DNA of 64,000 nt from the NCBI RefSeq assembly GCF_900142625.1, contig NZ_FRBN01000003.1:1-64000 (forward strand). Reading direction: 5' to 3'. This DNA comes from Roseovarius marisflavi (GTDB lineage Bacteria > Pseudomonadota > Alphaproteobacteria > Rhodobacterales > Rhodobacteraceae). Below the pieces are notes generated by a model. The model was not told the origin of the DNA. It saw only the letters and a program-made list of their open reading frames with translations, and did not search any database. A program made the translations under genes and the position numbers. This document shows positions 1 to 8,884 of the stretch, piece after piece. Position 1 is the first letter of the stretch. Each line of letters starts with the position of its first letter.

Positions 1-125
1 TCCTTGATCGCCTGCAACAGAAGTTCCGGGATGCCACAAAGACCAAACCCGCCTGCCGCGATCGTCATTCCCTCGAATAGCAGCCCATCCAGCGCTTCGG
101 CCGCCGAGCCATAGACCTTTTTCAT
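1..125 (-). CDS. scoA: 3-oxoacid CoA-transferase subunit A (5' end only)
   Basis: Only the first 41 codons lie in the window; the gene continues past position 1. The N-terminus contains the stretch AAGGFGLCGIPELL, which is typical of the alpha subunit of succinyl-CoA:3-ketoacid CoA-transferase (ScoA/AtoD/PcaI class), the enzyme that moves CoA from succinyl-CoA to acetoacetate or a related oxoacid. The start is ATG at 123-125 on the minus strand, preceded by a strong AGGAGGAG ribosome site six bases upstream. It lies downstream of topA on the same strand with about 135 bases between them. Substrate cannot be decided from this fragment. Confidence 0.85.
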   Translation of the reverse strand, partial: MKKVYGSAAEALDGLLFEGMTIAAGGFGLCGIPELLLQAIK

Positions 126-259
126 GAATAGCTCCTCCTGCATTTCAGTTGCCACGGTATGGGGCGCTTCGGCCATCCATGTCAACGCAGTCACCGCTGC
201 ATCGCAGAGAATTAGGGGTTACTACGTATCGCAGCAGGACCGCAGCGGGGCAGAGCGGG

Positions 260-2986
260 CTATTCGCCCGCCGCTGTCTTTTTGGGCGCCGCTTTCTTGG
301 CAGGGGCCTTTTTCGCCGCAGGTTTCTTGGCGGCGGTCTTTTTCGCGGCGGGTTTTTTCGCCGCCGTCTTGCGGCCCTTGGCCGCTTTACCGGCTTTCGC
401 AGCAATCAATTCAACCGCCATATCCATGGTGACATCGGCGGGCTCGGTGCCCTTGGGCAGGGTCGCGTTGACCTTGTCCCACTTGATATAGGGGCCATAG
501 CGCCCTTCCAACACATTGACCGGGCCGCCGCTGTCGGGATGCTCGCCAAGTTCGCGCAGCGCCTTGGCCGCCGTGCGCCCGCGCCCGCCCGGATTGGCCC
601 GCTTGGCCGCCAAAAGCTCGACTGCGCGGTTCATGCCAACCTCGAACACATCCGCCGGATCCTTGAGGTTGGCATAGACCGGCTTTGCATCCTCGGGGCC
701 CTTATGCATGATATAAGGACCGAAACGCCCGAAATTGGTGGTGATCATGCCGCCTTCGGGGTGTTCGCCCACTTCGCGTGGCAGGCTCAGAAGGGTGAGT
801 GCCTTTTCAAGGTCCATGTCCTCGGCCTTCCAGCCCTTTGGCAGGCTGGCGCGGGGCGGCTTCTTGTTTTCCTCGGTGGCTTCGCCGCGCTGAACATAAG
901 GGCCAAACCGACCCGAGCGCAGGCTGATCTCATCGCCGCCATCCTCGCCCAAGACCCGGTCACCGCCATCGGCACCGTCACCGCCAATCGGGCGGGTATA
1001 GCGGCACTCGGGGTAATTGCCGCAGCCGACAAAGCCGCCGGTCTTGGAGGTTTTCAAATGCAGCTGGCCGGTGCCGCACAGCGGGCATTGGCGCGGATCG
1101 CTGCCATCTTCGCGGGGCGGATAAAGCGTCGGCGCAAGGGCGTCATCCAGCACATCAAGCACCTCGGTGATCCGCAGATCCGAGGTCTCGGCAATCGCTA
1201 CTGAAAAATCGCGCCAGAACCGGGAAAGAACCTCTTTGTAATCGGCCTGGCCTGCGCTGACCTCGTCAAGCTCTTCTTCGAGGTTGGCGGTGAATTCATA
1301 GCCGACATACTGGCGAAAGAAATTCAGCAGAAAGATCGTGACGATCCGGCCTTTATCCTCGGGGATCAGGCGGTTTTGTTCCTTGCGGACATATTCGCGA
1401 TCCTGGATCGTGGTGATCACGCTGGCATAGGTCGAGGGGCGCCCGATGCCGAGCTCTTCCATCTTCTTGACCAGTGTCGCCTCGGTATAACGCGGCGGCG
1501 GCTGGGTGAAATGCTGAAGCGCAAGCACGGCCTCGTTGGCGGCCAGAACCGCCGCCGTGCTGCGCGCCATCGCGCCGCCCGCGCCCTCGACCACATCGTC
1601 ATCCTGATCGCTGGCCTTGGCAAACTGATCGCGCAGCGAAGATTTGGCAAAGGCGGCTTTTTCACCTTCGGTGATCTGGGGCAGGCGGCGATCGTCATCG
1701 TCATCGCCCGACACATCATCGCGGCCCTCTTCATAGACCCGCAAAAAGCCGTCAAACATCATCACCTGACCGGTGGCGCGCAATTCGACCTGTTCGTCAT
1801 CGCTGGCGATGTCGACCGTGGTGCGTTCAAGCCGCGCCGCCGCCATCTGACAGGCCAGCGTGCGCTTCCAGATCATGTCGTAAAGCTTGCGCTGATCGGC
1901 ATCGGTGGTTTTGATCTTGCCGGCATCGCGGGTCATCTCGGTGGGGCGGATGCATTCATGCGCCTCTTGGGCGTTCTTGGCCTTGTTCTTGTACATCCGC
2001 GGGCTTTTGGGCAGGTAGTCCTCGCCGAACCGATCCTTGATCGCATCGCGCGCGGCCATCACCGCCTCGGGGGCCATGTCGATCCCGTCGGTCCGCATAT
2101 ATGTGATATAGCCCGCCTCATAAAGCCGCTGCGCCGCGTTCATACATTGCCGCGCACCCATGCCGAATTTGCGGCTGGCCTCTTGTTGCAGGGTCGATGT
2201 CATGAACGGCGCCGAAGGGTTGCGGGTGCCGGGCTTGGCCTCGACCGATTTCACGGTGAGGGCGCGCGACGTCACCGCCTGAACCGCAAGCTCGGCCTGG
2301 GTGGCATTGGCCAGATCGAACTTATCAAGCTTCTTGCCGGCAAGAACCGTCAGGCGCGCCTCGTATTCCTGGCCGCGCGGGGTGGTGAACAACGCCTTGA
2401 GCGACCAGTATTCGCGCGGATTAAACGCCTCGATTTCCATTTCGCGCTCGACAATGAGGCGCAGGCAGACCGATTGCACCCGGCCCGCCGATTTGGCGCC
2501 CGGCAATTTGCGCCAGAGCACCGGCGAGAGATTGAACCCCACCAGGTAATCCAGCGCGCGGCGCGCAAGATAGGCCTCGACCAGCGGCGCATCGACCTGC
2601 CGCGGGTTCTTCATGGCCTCGGTGACGGCGGTCTTGGTGATCGCGTTGAACACGACGCGGCTGACCGGCGTGTCCTTTTTTATCACCTTGCGCTTGCGCA
2701 GGGTGTCTTCCAGGTGCCAGCTGATCGCCTCGCCTTCGCGATCCGGGTCGGTCGCGAGGATCAGGGCGTTGTCGTCTTTCAGGGCGTCCGCGATGGCCTT
2801 GACGTGTTTGCGGCTGTCGGCGCCGATCTCCCATTTCATCTCAAAGCCGTTCTCGGTATCCACCGAGCCATCCTTTGGCGGCAGGTCGCGCACGTGGCCA
2901 TAACTCGCCAGAACGGTGTATCCGGGGCCCAGATATTTGTTGATCGTCTTGGCCTTGGCGGGGGATTCGACAACGACAACGGGCAT
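260..2986 (-). CDS. topA: DNA topoisomerase I
   Basis: Type IA topoisomerase that relaxes negatively supercoiled DNA. The N-terminus PVVVVESPAKAKTINKYLG opens the TOPRIM domain, followed by DPDREGEAISWHL with the acidic metal-binding residues. The catalytic tyrosine is in YMRTDG near residue 296. A C4 zinc ribbon (CPLCGTG ... CGNYPEC) lies near residues 632-660, followed by short topo-C repeats each containing GRFGPY or GRYGPY. The last 40 or so residues are a Lys/Ala/Pro tail (AAKKPAAKK-type repeats), resembling histone H1. ATG at 2986 is preferred over an in-frame GTG two codons earlier because AAGGAG lies five bases before it. Length 908 aa is normal for alphaproteobacteria. dprA lies directly upstream on the same strand, a common arrangement in this order. 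Confidence 0.97.
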   Translation of the reverse strand: MPVVVVESPAKAKTINKYLGPGYTVLASYGHVRDLPPKDGSVDTENGFEMKWEIGADSRKHVKAIADALKDDNALILATDPDREGEAISWHLEDTLRKRKVIKKDTPVSRVVFNAITKTAVTEAMKNPRQVDAPLVEAYLARRALDYLVGFNLSPVLWRKLPGAKSAGRVQSVCLRLIVEREMEIEAFNPREYWSLKALFTTPRGQEYEARLTVLAGKKLDKFDLANATQAELAVQAVTSRALTVKSVEAKPGTRNPSAPFMTSTLQQEASRKFGMGARQCMNAAQRLYEAGYITYMRTDGIDMAPEAVMAARDAIKDRFGEDYLPKSPRMYKNKAKNAQEAHECIRPTEMTRDAGKIKTTDADQRKLYDMIWKRTLACQMAAARLERTTVDIASDDEQVELRATGQVMMFDGFLRVYEEGRDDVSGDDDDDRRLPQITEGEKAAFAKSSLRDQFAKASDQDDDVVEGAGGAMARSTAAVLAANEAVLALQHFTQPPPRYTEATLVKKMEELGIGRPSTYASVITTIQDREYVRKEQNRLIPEDKGRIVTIFLLNFFRQYVGYEFTANLEEELDEVSAGQADYKEVLSRFWRDFSVAIAETSDLRITEVLDVLDDALAPTLYPPREDGSDPRQCPLCGTGQLHLKTSKTGGFVGCGNYPECRYTRPIGGDGADGGDRVLGEDGGDEISLRSGRFGPYVQRGEATEENKKPPRASLPKGWKAEDMDLEKALTLLSLPREVGEHPEGGMITTNFGRFGPYIMHKGPEDAKPVYANLKDPADVFEVGMNRAVELLAAKRANPGGRGRTAAKALRELGEHPDSGGPVNVLEGRYGPYIKWDKVNATLPKGTEPADVTMDMAVELIAAKAGKAAKGRKTAAKKPAAKKTAAKKPAAKKAPAKKAAPKKTAAGE

Positions 2987-3090
2987 GGACACTCCTTTGC
3001 AACTCTGGACGAGGCTTATGGTGGCGGACCATGTGGGCTGGCAAGGGGAATTGTCAATGCGGCGTGTTTTTGGTGGTGCCTCGGCGCGCC

Positions 3091-4236
3091 CTAGCGCGCA
3101 AGCGACAGCAAGCCGCCCGGTTGACGGGTGATATGCCCGTCGAGCTCGAGGTCCAGAAGCACCGGCGCCACGGATCGGGCAGGGGCCGAGAGATCGCGAA
3201 TGAGCTGATCCTCGGCAAGCGGCGAGGGGCCGAGACGGCGCAAAATCTGGTCATGCAGGGCGGCCGTTTCGCGAAGGGTTCGCTCTGGCGGCGCTTTTTG
3301 CGGCACCTCAAGCGGCAGGTCGGGCTGAACCGCTGCTGTCTCGACCTCGGGAAGGGCGTCGATGATATCAGCGGCATTGCGCACAAGATGGGCGCCGTCG
3401 CGGATCAGCATATTGCAGCCGCTGGCGCGCGCATCAATGGGGTGCCCCGGCACGGCCATCACCTCGCGCCCCTGATCAAGTGCATTGCGCGCCGTGATGA
3501 GCGAGCCGGATTTCGCGGCGGCCTCGACCACCACGACCGCCCGGGCCATTCCGCTTATAAGGCGGTTGCGGCTTGGGAAATGGCGTGCCTGCGGGATAAG
3601 GCCAATGGGTTGCTCCGAGACGCGCACGCCGGTTTCGGCGATCTGATGGGCAAGGCGGGTGTTTTCCGCCGGATAGATCACGTCAACCCCGCCAGCCATT
3701 ACCGCGACAGTGCCGCCTTCAAGGCTTGCCAGATGCGCGGCGGTATCAACCCCGCGCGCAAGGCCAGATGTTATCACAAAGCCGCGCGCCGCGAGATCAG
3801 CCGCCAGCGATTTGGCCATCCGGGTGCCAAGCGACGAGGCATTGCGCGCGCCCACAAGCCCGATCATCGGGCGTTGCAGAATGCTGGTGTTGCCGATGCA
3901 CCAAAGCAGCGGTGGAGCGTCGGATATCTGTTTGAGAAACGCGGGGTAATCCGCATCCATGCAGGAAATAAGCCGGGCTCTGGCGGCCTTGCCTGCCCGC
4001 AACTCGGCCTCGATCACGCCAAGCGGACAGATTTTATAATCCTCGACACCTGCATCGCGGGCAACGCCCGGCAGGGCCTCAAGTGCAGCGGCGGCGCTGC
4101 CATGTTCGCTCAAGAGGCGGTGAAAGGTCGCCGGACCAACCCGGCGAGAGCGCAAGAGGCGAAGCCACGACACCCGATCATCTTCCGTGGTGGGTGGGAG
4201 TGGGGGGTGAGTGGAAGGATGTGTTTCCTCGGACAT
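3091..4236 (-). CDS. dprA: DNA-processing protein DprA
   Basis: Loads RecA on incoming single-stranded DNA during natural transformation. The central Rossmann-like DprA domain is clear: GLVGARNASSLG, then ITSGLARGVDTAAH, then AVMAGGVDVIYPAEN and a segment with PQARHFPSRNRLISG. A C-terminal winged-helix (DML1-like) segment follows (residues about 310-381, ending in a short Leu-rich stretch). Length about 381 aa is usual. Two adjacent ATG codons exist; the second (4236) has better spacing from GGCGAGG. It is transcribed toward topA with 104 bases between the genes. Confidence 0.95.
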   Translation of the reverse strand: MSEETHPSTHPPLPPTTEDDRVSWLRLLRSRRVGPATFHRLLSEHGSAAAALEALPGVARDAGVEDYKICPLGVIEAELRAGKAARARLISCMDADYPAFLKQISDAPPLLWCIGNTSILQRPMIGLVGARNASSLGTRMAKSLAADLAARGFVITSGLARGVDTAAHLASLEGGTVAVMAGGVDVIYPAENTRLAHQIAETGVRVSEQPIGLIPQARHFPSRNRLISGMARAVVVVEAAAKSGSLITARNALDQGREVMAVPGHPIDARASGCNMLIRDGAHLVRNAADIIDALPEVETAAVQPDLPLEVPQKAPPERTLRETAALHDQILRRLGPSPLAEDQLIRDLSAPARSVAPVLLDLELDGHITRQPGGLLSLAR

Positions 4237-4382
4237 CATGGCCTCGCCTTCTTGCTGTATTCAGTAGTAGGGCGCGGATGGTTAACGGGCAGTAAACCAA
4301 GGGCGGGAAATGAATACACCTTGCTGAAATTCACATAAGATATTGAAGTAAAACGATATAATAAATTCACGGAGAGCGATTT

Positions 4383-4466
4383 ATGCAGTTTCTCGAGCCA
4401 TCTCGCGCGTGGCATTACGCTGAAGGGGCCTGGAATGAGTATTTTCAGAAAGATGAAAAGGACTAG
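4383..4466 (+). CDS. candidate 27-residue protein
   Basis: A very short ORF that I do not recognise: it begins MQFLEPSRAWHYAEG and ends in a charged FQKDEKD tail. It is rich in aromatic (Trp, Tyr, Phe) and acidic residues and has no membrane segment. Support comes from context: GGAGAG eight bases upstream of the ATG, a TATAAT at 4357-4362 about 20 bases upstream of the ATG, and a 9-bp perfect hairpin that starts in the stop codon. It sits alone in the 330-base space between dprA (starts 4236) and the end of tldD (4571); the rest of that space shows no other gene. No good -35 element is visible. It could be chance; conservation would decide. Confidence 0.4.
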   Translation: MQFLEPSRAWHYAEGAWNEYFQKDEKD

Positions 4467-4494
4467 CGTGACGGGTTTTGCACCACGTCACGCT
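4465..4494. terminator. hairpin between small ORF and tldD end
   Basis: AGCGTGACG (4465-4473) pairs perfectly with CGTCACGCT (4486-4494) around a 12-base loop. On the plus strand it follows the 27-codon ORF at once; on the minus strand it lies about 75 bases past the tldD stop and is followed by a pyrimidine-rich run. It may serve both directions. A strong U-tract is missing on the plus strand. Confidence 0.5.
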
Positions 4495-4570
4495 GCGTCT
4501 TTCGTCTCTTGCAATAAAGCATGCGCGACAGCGCATTCCGCCGGATCAGACCGGTTGGGCTCGCCTGCCG

Positions 4571-5995
4571 CTAGCTGGTGGCCGATCCGCCAACCGTCAA
4601 ACCGCCGATCAAAACCGTCGGCTGGCCCACGCCGACCGGCACCCATTGGCCCTGTTTGCCGCAATTTCCCATGCCGGGATCAAGCGCCATGTCATTGCCA
4701 AGCGCGCGAATCTGGTTGAGGGCGGTCGCGCCGTCACCAATCAGGGTGGCGCCCTTGACCGGCGCGCCGATCTTGCCGTTTTTCACGCGGTAGGCCTCGG
4801 TGCAGCTAAAGACGAACTTGCCATTGGTGATGTCGACCTGCCCGCCGCCAAAGCCAACGGCATAGATGCCGTCCTTGAGCTCCGCCACAAGATCGCCGGG
4901 CTCGGCCTCGCCGCCAAGCATATAGGTGTTGGTCATCCGCGGCATCGGCGCATGGGCGTAGCTTTCGCGCCGCCCGTTCCCGGTGGGCGCAACCCCCATC
5001 AGGCGGGCGTTCTGGCGGTCATGCATGTAGCCGACCAAAATCCCGTCCTCGATCAGCACGTTCTTGCCCGACGGCGTGCCTTCATCGTCAAAGGTGATGC
5101 TGCCGCGCCGATCCGGGATTGTGCCATCATCCAGCACCGTCACGCCCGGCGCCGCAATCCGCTGGCCCATCAATCCGGCAAAGGCCGAGCTGCCCTTGCG
5201 GTTGAAATCGCCTTCAAGTCCATGGCCGATCGCCTCATGCAACAGAATTCCTGGCCAGCCGGGGCCAAGCACCACATCCATGACACCCGCAGGCGCAGGC
5301 TCTGCACGAAGATTTACAAGCGCGATGCGCAGTGCTTCGCGGGTTTTGGCCTGCCAGTCGGCGGGATCAAGCATGCCATCAAGCCCCACGCGTCCGCCGC
5401 CCCCCGCGCTGCCTTGTTCGCGTCGGCCCTGATCATCGACGATGATCGAGACGTTGACTCGCGTCATCGGGCGGGTATCGCTCACTTCGGTGCCATCCGG
5501 GCGCAGAATCGTGACCTCTTGCAGAGACGCGGCAATCGAGGCCGAGACCTGCACCACGCGGGCATCAAGGTCGCGGGCGAAGGCGTCAATCTCGCGCAGG
5601 GTCTCGAGCTTGACCGGAAAGCTGGCCCCGGCAATCGGGTCGGCATCCGTATAAAGGCGGCGGTTGGTGCGCGCAGGCGCATCGGCCAGGCTGCCGCCGC
5701 CTTCGCCAACAGCAAGGCGGGCGGTTTCAACGGCCCGCATCAGGGCGGCGTCGTTGACTTCGGAGGAATGCGCATAGCCCGTGACCTCGCCGCGCACAGC
5801 CCGCAGCCCGAAGCCTTCGGAGGCGTCATAAGAGGCCGTCTTGACACGCCCGTCGTCAAACAACAGCCCTTCGGAGCGGTGCCGTTCCAGAAAAAGCTCG
5901 CCATCATCGGCGCCTCTGGTGGCCTCTTGCAGGTGGCTCAGGGCCGTGTCGCGGTCAAGAAGGCTGTCAAATGGGCGAAAAGGGGTATCGGTCAT
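4571..5995 (-). CDS. tldD: metalloprotease TldD
   Basis: Subunit of the TldD/TldE (PmbA) protease, which in other bacteria matures ribosomally made peptides and degrades CcdA. The zinc motif HEAIGHGLEGD (HExxxH) lies near residue 250. The C-terminal half holds the conserved run of glycine-rich strands (GNCGKQGQWVPVGVGQP near the end). Length 474 aa is normal. It is divergent from ctaC across a 205-base region that contains an FNR-type box; the tldD-ctaC pairing is common in Rhodobacterales. No tldE is in the window. Confidence 0.95.
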   Translation of the reverse strand: MTDTPFRPFDSLLDRDTALSHLQEATRGADDGELFLERHRSEGLLFDDGRVKTASYDASEGFGLRAVRGEVTGYAHSSEVNDAALMRAVETARLAVGEGGGSLADAPARTNRRLYTDADPIAGASFPVKLETLREIDAFARDLDARVVQVSASIAASLQEVTILRPDGTEVSDTRPMTRVNVSIIVDDQGRREQGSAGGGGRVGLDGMLDPADWQAKTREALRIALVNLRAEPAPAGVMDVVLGPGWPGILLHEAIGHGLEGDFNRKGSSAFAGLMGQRIAAPGVTVLDDGTIPDRRGSITFDDEGTPSGKNVLIEDGILVGYMHDRQNARLMGVAPTGNGRRESYAHAPMPRMTNTYMLGGEAEPGDLVAELKDGIYAVGFGGGQVDITNGKFVFSCTEAYRVKNGKIGAPVKGATLIGDGATALNQIRALGNDMALDPGMGNCGKQGQWVPVGVGQPTVLIGGLTVGGSATS

Positions 5996-6041
5996 GGCGG
6001 AATTTGTCCTATATAGCGGCGTTAAGGCGGGGACGATTAAT

Positions 6042-6055
6042 TTGATCTAAATCAA
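6042..6055. promoter_or_regulatory. FNR/FnrL-type box
   Basis: TTGATCTAAATCAA is an exact match to the TTGAT-N4-ATCAA consensus of FNR-family regulators (FnrL in Rhodobacterales). It lies 47 bases upstream of the tldD start and about 145 bases upstream of the ctaC start, in the divergent promoter region. This suggests oxygen-dependent control of the aa3 oxidase operon, tldD or both. A short hairpin with a TTCG loop (6136-6151) lies between the box and ctaC. Confidence 0.7.
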
Positions 6056-6200
6056 AAAAGCGTCTGTTTGCCGCAATGGTCTTTCTTGTCGTCTGCAACA
6101 TAATATGGTTTTAGACGGCACTGAGACAATGGGATTCCACCTTCGGGTGGATCGACCCGTATAAAGATATATGAACCGCTTCAACCGATCAGGGGTTAAA

Positions 6201-7085
6201 ATGCGACTAACTTCAAGCCTTATGGCCGTTATGGCCGCCCTTTCCGCTCTTCCTGCCATGGCGCAGGACGGTCTTGAGATCGTCGGCAAGCCCGTAGATG
6301 GCGAGTTGGGATTCCAGCCCGCCGCGACCGAACTTGCCCGCGATTTGCAGTGGCTTGACGGGATGATCAACGTGATCATCATCGCCATCGTGCTTTTCGT
6401 GACCGTGCTTCTTGCCGTTGTGGCCGTGCGCTATAACCGCCGCGCAAATACAACCTCGGCGACATTCACGCACAATTCCCCGATCGAAATCGCCTGGACG
6501 ATCATTCCGATTGTCATCCTGGTGTTCATCGGGGCGTTTTCGCTTCCCATTCTGTTCAAGCAACAGGAAATTCCCGATGGCGAAGTTCATATCAAGGTTA
6601 CCGGCTATCAGTGGTACTGGGGCTATGAATATACCGACCATGATTTCGGCTTTGACAGCTACATGATCGGCGCACCGGCCACCGGTGGCGAAAACCGCAT
6701 GAGCCCCGAGGTCGAGGCACAGCTTATTGAGGCCGGCTATAGCAAGGACGAATTCCTGCTGGCCACCGACACATCGGTCGTGGTTCCGGTCAACAAGGTT
6801 GTCGTGATGCAACTTACAGGCGCAGACGTGATCCACAGCTGGACCATCCCCGCCTTTGGCGTGAAACAGGATGCGGTTCCCGGCCGCCTGAGCCAGCTTT
6901 GGTTCAAGGCCGAGAAAGAGGGCGTCTATTTCGGCCAATGTTCAGAGCTTTGCGGTCAGTCGCATGCCTATATGCCGATCACCGTCAAGGTCGTGAGCGA
7001 GGCCGAATACGAGAAATGGCTTGAAGGCGCGATCGCAGAATATGCCGGTACGCCGCCCTCTGTTGCCGTGGCGATGGCCGACTAA
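6201..7085 (+). CDS. ctaC: cytochrome c oxidase subunit II
   Basis: CuA-bearing subunit of the aa3-type oxidase, which receives electrons from cytochrome c at the periplasmic face. A cleavable signal peptide (to about PAMAQ) precedes two transmembrane helices and a cupredoxin domain with the CuA ligands in QCSELCGQSHAYMP (Cys-x3-Cys, His, Met) and an upstream His in HSWTIPAF. The aromatic strip GYQWYWGYEY is present. I chose ATG 6201 because AGGGG sits six bases upstream; an ATG ten codons earlier has no ribosome site. First gene of the ctaC-ctaB-ctaG-ctaE cluster. Confidence 0.97.
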   Translation: MRLTSSLMAVMAALSALPAMAQDGLEIVGKPVDGELGFQPAATELARDLQWLDGMINVIIIAIVLFVTVLLAVVAVRYNRRANTTSATFTHNSPIEIAWTIIPIVILVFIGAFSLPILFKQQEIPDGEVHIKVTGYQWYWGYEYTDHDFGFDSYMIGAPATGGENRMSPEVEAQLIEAGYSKDEFLLATDTSVVVPVNKVVVMQLTGADVIHSWTIPAFGVKQDAVPGRLSQLWFKAEKEGVYFGQCSELCGQSHAYMPITVKVVSEAEYEKWLEGAIAEYAGTPPSVAVAMAD

Positions 7086-7157
7086 GCTGACCCGGATGCG
7101 CGCAGCCTGTGCGCATCCACCCCAAAACGTGCCCCCGTAAGGACACCGGAGAGCGAC

Positions 7158-8114
7158 ATGAGCGACGCAAGTCTCAACAGCAGTACGACCGCCCCGATGG
7201 CGCAGCCCGGCGAGGCCGAGTTCGGCGATTTCTTCGCCCTGCTCAAGCCGCGGGTGATGACGCTTGTTGTTTTTACCGCGCTGGTCGGTCTGCTGGCGGC
7301 TCCGGTGGGCGTACACCCGATTGTCGGGCTGGCCGCGATCCTGTTCATTGCGGTTGGCGGCGGTGCGGCCGGTGCGCTTAACATGTGGTGGGAATCCGAT
7401 ATTGATTCGCTGATGAAGCGGACAAGCAAGCGCCCGATTCCCGCAGGAAAGGTCACCCGCGACGAGGCCTTTGCCTTTGGCGTGACCCTCGCGGTGATGT
7501 CGGTCGTGATGCTTTGGCTGGCCACCAATGCGGTGGCTGCGGGCCTTCTGGCATTCACGATCTTTTTCTACGTGGTGATCTACACCATCGGCCTCAAGCG
7601 CTGGACCCCGCAGAACATCGTCATTGGTGGCGCAGCAGGGGCCTTTCCTCCGATGATCGGCTGGGCGGCGGCGACCGGATCCATCAGTGTCGAATCGGTG
7701 CTGATGTTCGCCCTTATCTTCATGTGGACTCCGCCGCATTTCTGGGCGCTCGCGCTTTTCATGAAGGGCGATTATCACAAGGCCGGTGTTCCGATGCTGA
7801 CCGTGACGCACGGCCGCAAGTCAACCCGCACGCATATCCTTGTTTATACCGTGCTGCTGGCTGTATTGGCGATTGGTGCTGCCTTTACCGGGATTGGCGG
7901 GCCGATTTATCTGGCGGTGGCTCTGGTGCTCAATGCCATGTTCCTGCGCGATGCCTATGCGATCTGGCGGCGCGACGAGGTCATGGCCGAGGCCGATGAA
8001 TACCGGGTTGAGAAGAAAGCGTTCAAACTGTCACTTTACTATCTCTTTGCGCATTTCACCGCGATGCTGGCCGAGGCCGCATTGGCAGGCTTTGGGCTTG
8101 GAGGCTGGGTATGA
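7158..8114 (+). CDS. ctaB: protoheme IX farnesyltransferase (heme O synthase)
   Basis: Membrane prenyltransferase of the UbiA family that converts heme b to heme O, the first step to heme a for the aa3 oxidase. The allylic diphosphate motif is seen as [14 protein letters not shown] with Asp pairs, and a second conserved loop is in [12 protein letters not shown]. About nine hydrophobic segments are visible over 318 aa, the usual length. A GGAGAG site precedes the ATG. Its TGA overlaps the ATG of the following small gene. Confidence 0.96.
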   Translation: MSDASLNSSTTAPMAQPGEAEFGDFFALLKPRVMTLVVFTALVGLLAAPVGVHPIVGLAAILFIAVGGGAAGALNMWWESDIDSLMKRTSKRPIPAGKVTRDEAFAFGVTLAVMSVVMLWLATNAVAAGLLAFTIFFYVVIYTIGLKRWTPQNIVIGGAAGAFPPMIGWAAATGSISVESVLMFALIFMWTPPHFWALALFMKGDYHKAGVPMLTVTHGRKSTRTHILVYTVLLAVLAIGAAFTGIGGPIYLAVALVLNAMFLRDAYAIWRRDEVMAEADEYRVEKKAFKLSLYYLFAHFTAMLAEAALAGFGLGGWV

Positions 8115-8275
8115 GCTTTCGCGAGGAACATGAACTTCACAAGCGCCGCTTTGGCCGCAATCTTGGCCTTGGTCTTGTGTTGGCGATTTTCGTGGCACTG
8201 GTGTTTGGACTGACCATTGCAAAGGTGTCGAACAACGACTTCAAGGTTCCTGCTAAACAGGGGGCGACAAGCTGA
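8111..8275 (+). CDS. small single-pass membrane protein of the cytochrome oxidase operon
   Basis: A 54-residue ORF starting [17 protein letters not shown], with one hydrophobic helix ([19 protein letters not shown]) and a short polar tail. It overlaps the ctaB stop by four bases (ATGA) and its own TGA overlaps the ctaG ATG (TGATG), so it is almost certainly translated as part of the operon. Small genes at this place in other Rhodobacterales are annotated as cytochrome oxidase small assembly or CoxF-like proteins; I cannot confirm homology from sequence alone. A role in oxidase assembly next to ctaG is inferred from position. Confidence 0.8.
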   Translation: MSFREEHELHKRRFGRNLGLGLVLAIFVALVFGLTIAKVSNNDFKVPAKQGATS

Positions 8276-8859
8276 TGGCGATGGATCCGAAACTCAAAAC
8301 CGTGACCCGGCTCGTGGGTGTTGTGGTGCTTATGGGTGGTCTGGCCTGGGCCTCGGTACCGTTTTACGACTGGTTCTGCCGGGTGACCGGCTTTGGCGGC
8401 ACCACCGGCGTGGCCGCCGCCGCCAGCGATACCGTGCTGGAACAGACCATCAAGGTACGCTTTGACGGCAGCAAGGACCGCAACATGCCGTGGGAATTCA
8501 AACCCGTCGTGCATGAAATGGAATTGAAGATTGGCGAGACGGGCCTGGCCTTTTACGAGGCCTATAACCCGACCGACCGCGTTGTTGCAGGCTCTGCCAG
8601 CTATAACGTCACCCCCTACGAGGCGGGTGGATTTTTCACCAAGATCGACTGTTTCTGCTTCACCGAACAGGTGCTGCAACCCGGCGAGCGGGTGCAGATG
8701 CCGGTGACATTTTACGTCGACCCCGAAATCGTAACAGACAGGGACGCAAAATACGTGCATACGATCACCCTGTCCTATACGTTCTACGAAATTGACCTGC
8801 CCCAAGAGACCCAAGCGGCGCTTGAGCAGAGCAACAAAAACGATACAAAATTGAACTGA
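8275..8859 (+). CDS. ctaG: cytochrome c oxidase assembly protein CtaG (Cox11)
   Basis: Copper chaperone needed to form the CuB centre in subunit I. One N-terminal membrane anchor (about residues 15-30) is followed by the periplasmic immunoglobulin-like domain with the copper-binding CFCF motif in [10 protein letters not shown]. The conserved [17 protein letters not shown] is present near residue 30. Length 194 aa is typical. It starts within the stop codon of the small membrane gene upstream and is 25 bases from ctaE. Confidence 0.96.
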   Translation: MAMDPKLKTVTRLVGVVVLMGGLAWASVPFYDWFCRVTGFGGTTGVAAAASDTVLEQTIKVRFDGSKDRNMPWEFKPVVHEMELKIGETGLAFYEAYNPTDRVVAGSASYNVTPYEAGGFFTKIDCFCFTEQVLQPGERVQMPVTFYVDPEIVTDRDAKYVHTITLSYTFYEIDLPQETQAALEQSNKNDTKLN

Positions 8860-8884
8860 GCCTTCGACGAGGGAAAATACAAAG

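Noticed and set aside
262..400. Repetitive DNA that could be a small array or CRISPR
   Set aside because: It encodes the Lys/Ala tail of TopA; the period is short and in frame, with no spacers.
1376..3094. Long open frame on the plus strand opposite topA
   Set aside because: Antisense shadow of a high-GC gene; Arg/Gly/His-rich, no domain, no ribosome site.
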